Assembly (NCBI GenBank): GCA_013397075.1
Contig: VWZS01002022.1
Coordinates: 186,001-250,000 of the forward strand
Direction: 5' to 3'
Length of the DNA: 64,000 bases
DNA from: Rhabdornis inornatus
Lineage: Eukaryota > Chordata > Aves > Passeriformes > Rhabdornithidae
The notes under the pieces are model-generated. The model did no database searches. It had not been told where the DNA came from and saw only the letters and a program-made list of their open reading frames with translations. This document shows, one piece after another, positions 56,109 to 64,000 of the stretch; positions within the stretch are counted from its first letter, which is position 1, and each line of letters begins with the position of its first letter. Made by a program: the position numbers and the translations under genes.

Positions 56109-56335
56109 ACGCCTTACTGGCAGACCTGGAATCCACCACCTCACATATCTCCAAACGACCAGTATTTCTCACGGAGGAAACTCCTTACTCCTACCCAACT
56201 GGAAACCACACATACCAGGAGATTGCTGTGCCACCCCCGGTGCCCCCGCCACCATCCAACGAGGCCCTGAATGGCACCGTGATCGACCCCATTGACCAGT
56301 GGCAACCCAACACACCCAGATACGGCCACCAGCAG
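56109..56335 (+). CDS. PXN: PXN exon 2: LD1, Tyr31 site, proline-rich stretch
   Basis: The acceptor TTTCCTGCAG ends at 56108 and the donor GTGAGT starts at 56336. The first two bases complete an Asp codon begun in exon 1. Reads ALLADLESTTSHISKRPVF onward to PRYGHQQ; ends in phase 0. Confidence 0.97.
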
Positions 56336-59300
56336 GTGAGTGAGTGGGTGCTTGTTTTGTGGGTGCAGGACCTCTCAGGAAAGGAGGAGGGAATAGGAAG
56401 AAGTGAGAATGAATTTGGCTATGAACAGAGCAGGAAAATGGGGGGAGGTGGGAGTTTTTATTAGAACTAACTGATTGGAACAAATGGCAGAAAAGAATTT
56501 TGAAAGCCAGCGTCATTGTGCTGACAAAATGGTGGTGTGATGATATTAGTGTTAGTCATCTGTCTTGAGCCTGTGGAAGGCAGACTGGGGGTTTCCAGCG
56601 CACAGCTGTGACTCACAATCAGGCCTGAAGTAGGGGGAAAACTGTTGTTCGTGGTGTAGTTCACCTGATAAGAGACTGGCTTGACTAAAGAGCAGATCTT
56701 TTTTTTTGTTCTGCTGGGCTTTCTTCTGCCCTGTCACTGCATGGGTTTGCAATGTGGTAATGTACATATTTGTTTTGTATTCTCTGTTTCCAATGCAAAT
56801 CTTGTTTCCACAGCCTCAGTCCCAGTCTCCTATATACAGCTCTAGTGCCAAAAGCTCCAGTGCCTCCGTTCCTAGAGACGGGCTCAGCTCTCCTACTCCC
56901 CGTGCCAGTGAAGAGGAACACGTCTACAGGTATCCTGTCCCTTTCAAGAGATAAACCTGACTCACAACTTGAGCCTGCTTTCTATAAGTGGAAACAAACA
57001 CTGCTCCCCGTGTGTGTTACATTGCTTTGTGTCAGTTTTGATTGCCTCTTTTCTAACATGCCACTGTAACTTTCATACTCACTTCAAACTTTGACCTGGC
57101 CCTTCGGCTTGCTCAGCTGCAGGAGGTTAAGGATCCATCAGACACAGCAGGATCTGGATTGTGTTGTGAAGGATATGATCCAGACACAAGTGACAAATCC
57201 ACCCCCCTGTTAAACAGCACAAAAGTTCTTCAGGAGGTGGATGGCCTTTGGGTTATTTTTCCCTGGGAATTCAGTACTTGTGGCCTGGAGGGATGTGCAG
57301 AGGCTTAAGTTTTCATGTGAATTCAAACTTCTTAAAACTTCCATCTTGGTGGGTGATTGATAGATAACAAGTTTACATTTGCAAAAGCAGCTGCTCTCAC
57401 TCTGAGAGGTTGGAGGAGTAGCCTGCACAGTAGGACAGACCTTTCTGCTGACATAGGGATGACTGATGCACAGGCTGTCAGAAATTCATCCTAGGCACCT
57501 TTTTACACTTCGGAGACTGGTATTTCTTTGGAGTCATAATCTAACCATGTCAGCTCTTTCTGCTGAGCAGGAAGTTGTTTCCAACCAGAACTAATTCTGG
57601 GTAGAGCTCAGCTCCTCTCTGGGCAGCCTAGCCAGAGATGGCCCAATGGATACGGTAATTGCAGTTTTTTCAGATGACTGCATGCAATTAGTATGAAATG
57701 AAGGTAATTAGAGCTGTAAGTCCTCTTGAACAAGGGTCTGACATAGCTTGGTTCTGGTGTAAATTGTGGCTGGTGTGAGTATGTTCTCCTCAGATTGCGG
57801 TTGTGCATTTTGTTTTTCAAACTGAAGAGAAGGATAATTTCTCTTACGGAATTCAGAATTGTTACTGGTGTTACAGGTGTCAGAGTCCTTAACCTGCTAG
57901 ATACTAACTTTTTGAGCATAATGTGGTCCTGTGCACAAGGCAGAAGTTCTATTTTGGATTTGGAAAGTATCTTTTTGCTAAAATAAGAACCTCTAGAGCA
58001 TTAAAAGTTATTTCTTCATTTGTAAAACCAGGAGAAAAAAATGTTCCTGCTAGTGACAATGGAAAGACTGTTACTACAGTGTAACTGCTATAAAAATCGT
58101 TGCATTGATATGAAGTTCTGCTTTGGAACAGTTTGCAATTCTGTGTGGTGAATGATATCACCCATATAAGACTAGCAGTAATTACAGCAAGTGCTTTATA
58201 CATGCATGTGTATTTAACACAGTAGAAAATAGTATCAAGTTACTTTCTTATAAATTGATTAGAGTTCCCCAAATTAAAGGTGTGAGGACTTGGGGAGACC
58301 TTGAGTGTTGCAAGAGGTTATGACATATCCTAGTGCTTCTCATGTTCTTCTGCTAACCCGAGGTTTGTGCTTGGCGTCTCTCTCCAGTCTGTGCTAGCCC
58401 TGCGTTCCCTCGCTCAGGGAGGAGCATGGTGCTGCTTGGTGTTGTGTCAGCAGAAACAAGTCATTTTCCCATATGTGAGCTAATGGTTCTGCTGCTCTTC
58501 TGTGCATTTCGGATCTACGGGCAGTTAACTCTTTCCTACAGGGCTGGGCAGCACATAGTACTAAAATCAGAGGCCCTGTCCATCAATGCTATTTTTGTAA
58601 TTTACAAGAATACCAGTGGCTGTGTTCACTCATGTCACAAAGCACGTGTCTTCTTTACCCCCAGAGCTAAAAGCATCAGCCCGAAAAGACTACAGCACAT
58701 GTGTAAACTTTGGGAACCTAATGAGTTTCCCTCCATTCTTCTGCTGTATGTTGATGCAGAAGTTCACATTTCCTTTTCATCTCCAGTTTCCCAAACAAGC
58801 AGAAGTCTGCAGAACCATCTCCCACAATGACCAGCTCCTCTCTGGGCAGCAACCTCTCAGAACTGGACAGACTCCTTCTGGAACTGAATGCTGTTCAACA
58901 TACTCCTGCCAGTGGCTTCACAGCAGGTAAGGAATAGGAAGATATTTGGAATGAGTGGCTAATTTTATTCTCAGAATAGTAGCTTGCTTTTTCTTTCCAA
59001 CATCCTTAGTGAGGAAGACCCCTCCAGCCCTTAATGAAAGATTCATTTAGTAAGGGTGGGATCTCTTGAGGTCTGAGCTGCAGCACCCTGCTCAAAGCCA
59101 GGCCAACTTCAAAACTGCCTCTTACTAAAGTTTCAAAGTTGGTTTGGGTTGCTCAGGGCCTTGCACTGTTAAGTTTTTCATATCCTCAAAGATGGATGCT
59201 CCACAAGATATCTGGACAATGTTTTGTACTTGCCTGCAATTAGCATGTGTGTGTGTGTGTGTGTAATGGGGCTCTGAATGGTTCTTTTCTGCTCCCCTTT

Positions 59301-60124
59301 CTTCAGATGAGGCTGGCAGGAGCCCATCACTGCCCAATGTGGCTGGCCCTCACTATGTTGTCCCAGAAAACAGCAGCTCAGGGGGAGGGAAGGCTGCACC
59401 CCCGACCAAAGAAAAGCCAAAGCGAAATGGTGCCCGTGGGATTGAAGATGTGCGTCCCAGTGTGGAGAGCCTGCTGGATGAGCTGGAGAGCTCCGTGCCA
59501 AGTCCAGTGTGAGTAATGGTTTGGTGGTTGCAGGCTTGGGTGGGGTGGGATGGGCTCCTGGGGGCATGGTGACTGTAGTGTAGGGGCAGCTGCTGCAGGA
59601 GAGTGACAGATGGAAGATGGGCTTGGTCTAAAGGGTCAGAAGTCAGGCGGGTGCATGAAAATGCTGGTGCTTTTTAATCTACTTCTGGATGGAAAAATGC
59701 ATAAGTCATCCATAAGAGGTGGACTGTTCAAGCTCAGATTTAGAGCTGACCACAAATACTCCTGTCTGACAAAATGAATGTTCAGGCATCATCTGTTACT
59801 CAGTGGATGGGATGTGTGTGCACATGTGAGGCAGGGTCTGCACATGTTGGGGGAACTGGGCCGGGTTGGCTGATGAAACTCCTCATGCTCCGCTTACTTG
59901 GCGGAACAATGGGACTTCCAGTCTAGGAAACTCCCAGGTTTCAACACACTCTTTTTAAAATTTTATTTTATTTTTTCCCCCTGGCCAGGCCTGCAATCAC
60001 TGTGAGCCAGGGTGAGGTGAGCAGCCCTCAGCGTGTCACCGCCAGTCAGCAGCAGACCCGAATTTCTGCTTCTTCAGCTACACGAGAACTGGATGAGCTG
60101 ATGGCATCTCTCTCTGACTTTAAG
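56109..60124 (+). CDS. PXN: Paxillin, N-terminal LD-motif region (exons 2-6; start exon and LIM exons not in view)
   Basis: Five exons (56109-56335, 56814-56929, 58787-58926, 59307-59508, 59989-60124) join in frame into 274 codons once one base from exon 1 is added; chicken paxillin is 559 aa in all. Paxillin is a focal-adhesion scaffold that binds FAK, vinculin, GIT and Crk. Seen in order: LD1 (ALLADLES), the Crk-binding YSYP tyrosine (Tyr31), a proline-rich SH3 site (PPPVPPPP), the PIY site (Tyr88), the HVYSFP tyrosine (Tyr118, split between exons 3 and 4), LD2 (SELDRLLLELNAVQ), LD3 (VESLLDELESS) and LD4 (ATRELDELMASLSDF). The next exon (FMAQGK...) and the four LIM domains lie beyond the window. 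The sequence is very close to chicken paxillin as I know it. The upstream Met-Asp-Asp-Leu exon is not located. Confidence 0.97.
56814..56929 (+). CDS. PXN: PXN exon 3: PQSQSPIYSSS through EEEHVY
   Basis: The acceptor TTTCCACAG ends at 56813 and the donor GTATCC starts at 56930. The exon ends with the Tyr118 codon plus AG, so the YSFP motif is completed only after splicing. Confidence 0.96.
58787..58926 (+). CDS. PXN: PXN exon 4: SFPNKQK and LD2
   Basis: The acceptor CATCTCCAG ends at 58786 and the donor GTAAGG starts at 58927. Encodes SFPNKQKSAEPSPTM, the serine-rich stretch and LD2 (LSELDRLLLELNAVQ); ends in phase 1. Confidence 0.96.
59246..59264. repeat. (TG)n microsatellite
   Basis: A run of alternating T and G in PXN intron 4, 19 bp. 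Confidence 0.9.
59307..59508 (+). CDS. PXN: PXN exon 5: basic linker and LD3
   Basis: The acceptor CTTTCTTCAG ends at 59306 and the donor GTGAGT starts at 59509. Encodes DEAGRSPSLPNV, KEKPKRNG and LD3 (VESLLDELESSVPSP). Confidence 0.96.
59989..60124 (+). CDS. PXN: PXN exon 6: LD4
   Basis: The acceptor CTGGCCAG ends at 59988 and the donor GTACTC starts at 60125. Encodes PAITVSQGEVSSPQRV, QQQTRISASSATRELDELMA and ends SLSDFK in phase 0, where human paxillin takes its beta/gamma inserts. Confidence 0.96.
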
Positions 60125-63100
60125 GTACTCTGTCACGACAAGTCAATGCTTCATCTTGTCCCTACCCACCCCAGTCTCTCTTGCCTGTTAACCACATTTG
60201 CTGACCTTGGTTGGTCTCCAGAATCCCTCCTTTGCCTCTCCCATTTGTTCTGATAAACTTCCCGTGGTGTGTTTGTGCTTTCTGAGTGGTGCTGTAGGTG
60301 TTCTTGACTGCTATAAATTCTCATCACTGGCAGGGTAAGGCAGTTCTAGGATCTGTTTTTCCTTCAGTTCTGCAGTTTGTCTGTTTGCCGTAGATAATGA
60401 GCTTTGTTACTGCTTGGTACAGAGTGAATTATTTTGCTGTGCTACAACTTAATGAGAAGGAGAGAGGCATGGGACACCACTCTGCTTACTGACAGAGACC
60501 ACGCACTTCTGTTCTGTGGGATGACTCTCCTCTCTGGAGTGTGTTTTTACCTTGATCTGCTTTCCCTGAGGAGAGTGGGTATTCCAGGCATGTGGTGTGA
60601 GCTCTGAAGCCTTTACATCAGAGAGAAGGAGATTTCAAAGTTTTTATCTTAAAATCTCTTACTCACCTCAAAATGGGATTTAAGCTTGAGCTTCTTGTGG
60701 GGGCAGAGGACAGCAAATACTATTCAGTGTCAGCATATATACTTGAATAACTTTTTCTTTACTTATGGGTATGTTACCATTCCTAGATGATGAACTGTGG
60801 AGGTTGTTTTCATGAGATTTCATTTACCTATAGTCATAGCAAAATGAAAAATATTTTCTCACTTTCTGCTTTCAGCTGCTTTGCTTATAGTCTTACTGAA
60901 CTATTGACTTGGATTTGTTCTGAGAGTGGAGAAAGCAATATACTGGATAATCTCTTTGTTAGGTTTGCTTTTTTTACATTCATACCTGCTTTCTAATCCT
61001 AAATGAGTTCCTAACTCTGTTTTATCCTTGTATGGAAGATTCTGCTGGATGCTTTAGATTTCTTGTCTGTGCTGAACTCCATACCCTCCTAGCTGACATT
61101 AGGTGGGGCACCCGGATCTGAGCAATGTATTGTGAGGAGAGGTACAGAACATGCAGTGACAGCTTTACCGTTTGCTGTTTTTTCTGTGTCTGGTGGGTCC
61201 CATGGGGGTCAGTACAATACCCAGAGCTGTTACAAGTGTGTGAGTTCAGAACCCAGCACTGAAGCACATGTGTTCTGAGAAGCTTCACTTGCCTTGTGCT
61301 TGCTGGAATGGAATTCAGTCTGCCATTCCTGGCACATGCACGTACATCAGTGAGAATCTGGGAGTTCCTCAGTGTTTTCTCTAGACTTAATGTAGTGTAT
61401 GTTTAGTCAATTGCAACTATTGACACCTTAGTGTTGCCTTTTTTCTCCTTCTGAGGTCCTAGGGTAAGGTGCAGGATAGTCACAAGCTCTGTTCAGCCTG
61501 GTTGAAGCACTGCAGTGTTGTGAAGCTGGAGAGAGCTCCCACTTGTGCTTCTGGCATTCCCTGCCCTGCTCCTTCCGTATTCTGTGGGAGCTGAGCACTG
61601 GCCTTGTGCCCCTGCTGCTTTTATCGGGGAAACAAGCTCAGGGCGTGGTCCAGCCTTTGCTCCCAGGTGAGCTCTTGGCAACTGAGAATGACCTTGCCCA
61701 GCACGGGTTTCTTTGGCAAGATATGGGGAGAGGACATTTTAAAGTATGGGTGTTCCAGTACTTTGCACTCTTGAGAAGAAGCTTTAGAATCTCCAGTAAG
61801 ACCTACATGACAGAGATATGCTGCTGTGACTAATACACCACCTGCTTTCCTGGCTTAGTTTTCAGTTGACCTCAGACACCAAATTGAAATGCAGCACGAT
61901 TTTAAGATTTGGGCTTTATTAAGCACAGCATTGGTATTTCTGTGAGGCATTGAGCTCATCTGCCCCTAAAGGTTCTTCCTGGAGCACAAGGAACATGGCT
62001 CCTGTGATGATTTCCCTTTTGTTAATGATATCATTGAGTGTTTTTAAGTAACTTTCCTTTTTTCCTGTCCTCCAGGTTGCTTCATTTTCCCTTCAGTCCT
62101 TTCTGTTTGGTTATACCTCTTCTGTTTGTGCCGGCTGAGGGTGTTAACTTGGCTGTAAAAATGTATTCCAGTCTGTACCAGTGTCAGAGGATAAGGGAGA
62201 CAAGGGGAGTCCTTGTGAAGGTGGAATATGAAAGGCTGCTGTTTGAGTATCAGACCTGTGTGTGACTGCAGGAAATAGGATAAAAAACCCAAATATGACA
62301 CGTAATTAGTTGGAGTTGGTAGAATTTGCAGTGGATGGGCGTGGGAGGAGTGGAGGGCACTGGTGCTTGATTTGCCTTGTACCCTGGAGTAAAAGGTGAT
62401 GATACATTACCCTTTTATTGTATTTTGCTCACCCTAATTTGTTGCCCCTTCTTTTTGCTTACAGAATCCATTTGATTTTGGTTATCTGGTTCATCGGTCA
62501 TCAGGCACTGAGATTACTTAATGCACTTGTTTTTTTTACCCTCTGCCATTTCTGTGTAATGTGATGCCTGCTTACTGCATAGCTAGATGTTTGTAGTTAA
62601 CTGTTCTGTTACTGTTGAGTGCTCACCCATTGCTCTTATTTTGGAATTAGTATTGTTTCAGTATGTTGAAAATACTGACGTTTGAGCAAAACATTACTCT
62701 TGCTTTGAAAATGACTGATTTCATTTTAGGGAGTCTGGAAACCAAGTGTGAAGTACAACATCAAACCAGGTTACTTTTACAGGTGTGCTCAGCGTAGGCA
62801 AAATACAGGGAAAAGGCACTGCTGAGAAATTCCCTCATTTTAACATACTTGATAGTCATTTTCCTCTCAGCTATGACTGTGGTCACAGTAGCCTGGCTGT
62901 GCTACTCTAGGGGAAGAGCAATCTGTAATGAAATTTGGTCTCTTATTGCTCTTTCCTTTCTGAGAACAGTCTCCTTGTAGCACTACTGGTGTGACTTTGC
63001 AAGTGTGTGTGTGTGTGTGTGCCAGCTCCTAGCCCCCCAGCATGGCAGGAGCTCGGTCAGCTGAAGGTTATTATTCTTCCGTTTACTGACAGTTTTGTGC

Positions 63101-64000
63101 GTATTCTGGTTAATTATCTCGTTTTTTTTTCATGGTAAGTGTCTCAGGTAAGTGGAGACTGAGGTAGCATATGTGGGGCTTGGGAAGTTCTATGCCCCTC
63201 CACCTCAGAGCATAGGCATCTGACTTCTTCAGGCTTCTCTGGAAAATATAACTATGAGTCAGAGCAGGTCTTGATAGCCCTTGGATTTGGAAATCCTTAG
63301 TGTATATATTTTTAAAACTGAGAAGGCACAGTTTTGGTCTGAGGTTGATCTGCTGTATGAGCTTGTCCAAGTGACTGCTCTGAGTCTCCCTTTCTAAGGA
63401 AAAGGAGTAGTACCACTTTGTTTCCTAGAGTTTAGTCTGGAACCACTGGAAGCGGGGAAAGAAGGACCAATGAACTTTTGTTTTCAAAAGACCTTTTAAG
63501 TCAAGGAAAACCAAAACCTCTGTATTAGTTACTCTTTTTAGAATGTTTTTTGTATCAAAATTAATACTGATTTTATTACAATGTCAATGTGGAGACTTTG
63601 GCCTAAGGGGAAGAGGCTAATCTGCCACCTAAGCAATGCTCACAAAGGCATGGAATGACTGACAGGCTTGTATAGATTCAGTGTGTGTCACTTCCAAGGT
63701 GAGATTAGTGATGTGAATAGAACAAAGTCCTTGTCATCTGCTCTTGCTGTGGATGCCCTGAAGCTTTGTTTTCACTGCCATGAACTCAGCCAACTGGAGC
63801 ATTTTATTAGTGTATCAAGAAGAAAATGTCATGCTTTGTTCTATTCATTGATTGAATTTTTTGCAGCTTTGGAATATAAAATTTACATGTCGGACTGTGA
63901 GTAAGTTAATGTGACCTTTATTCACAGTCAAGACACTCCTGTGTTTGGAGCTGGCTTCCCAGCAATGGCAGTGGCCATGCCATGCCCCCATCACAGCTGC
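60125..64000 (+). other. PXN: PXN intron 6 (incomplete)
   Basis: No FMAQGK exon or LIM exons are found before the window's end. It contains an exon-like stretch at 62465-62521, a weaker one at 62730-62782 and a GT repeat at 63003-63021. Confidence 0.6.
63003..63021. repeat. (GT)n microsatellite
   Basis: A run of alternating G and T in PXN intron 6, about 19 bp. Confidence 0.9.

Noticed and set aside
1..64000. CRISPR arrays, bacterial-type operons or tRNA genes
   Set aside because: Vertebrate spliced genes throughout; no regularly spaced repeats and no tRNA-like sequence seen.

Overview
This is a vertebrate, almost certainly avian, genomic window. It holds four protein-coding genes with spliced exons plus two U4 snRNA genes, in the order MSI1(+), PLA2G1B(+), SIRT4(-), U4(+), U4(+), PXN(+). 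As I recall human 12q24, this is the same order and orientation read in reverse (MSI1, PLA2G1B, SIRT4, RNU4-1, RNU4-2, PXN), so the block looks conserved since the bird/mammal split. The bird call rests on the closeness of the PXN exons to chicken paxillin, on short introns, and on the U4 pair, which resembles the linked chicken U4X/U4B genes. It is an inference from sequence reading, not a database match. The exact species is not determined.

Layout. 1-10560: 3' half of MSI1 (six coding exons from the end of RRM2 to the stop at 7333, a 3'UTR intron, and a long 3'UTR). 12790-14725: complete four-exon PLA2G1B with TATA box and poly(A) signal. 14760-15200: an orphan GC-rich CpG island. 20530-25480: complete SIRT4 on the minus strand, with three coding exons, a non-coding first exon and a promoter carrying two inverted ACTACA..TCCC motifs. 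26640-27615: tandem U4 snRNA genes with shared proximal promoters. About 28080-28440: a solo retroviral LTR in minus orientation. 31860-32480: a CpG island, probably the PXN promoter, containing one N. 56109-60124: PXN coding exons 2-6 (LD1 to LD4); the LIM-domain exons lie beyond the window. The intervening 24 kb is PXN intron 1, mostly without recognisable content.

The genes do not form a pathway: MSI1 is a translational regulator, PLA2G1B a secreted digestive lipase, SIRT4 a mitochondrial sirtuin, U4 a spliceosomal RNA and paxillin a focal-adhesion adaptor. The most interesting leftovers are these: (a) two U4 copies identical over about 180 bp but with covarying base-pair changes confined to the 3' terminal stem; (b) a pair of coding-like, phase-compatible exons of unknown identity inside PXN intron 1 (40602-41581); (c) an overlapping reading frame that runs through the MSI1 stop codon and across the 3'UTR intron; (d) an upstream ORF overlapping the SIRT4 start; and (e) the apparently missing canonical PXN start exon, with a candidate alternative start in the CpG island.
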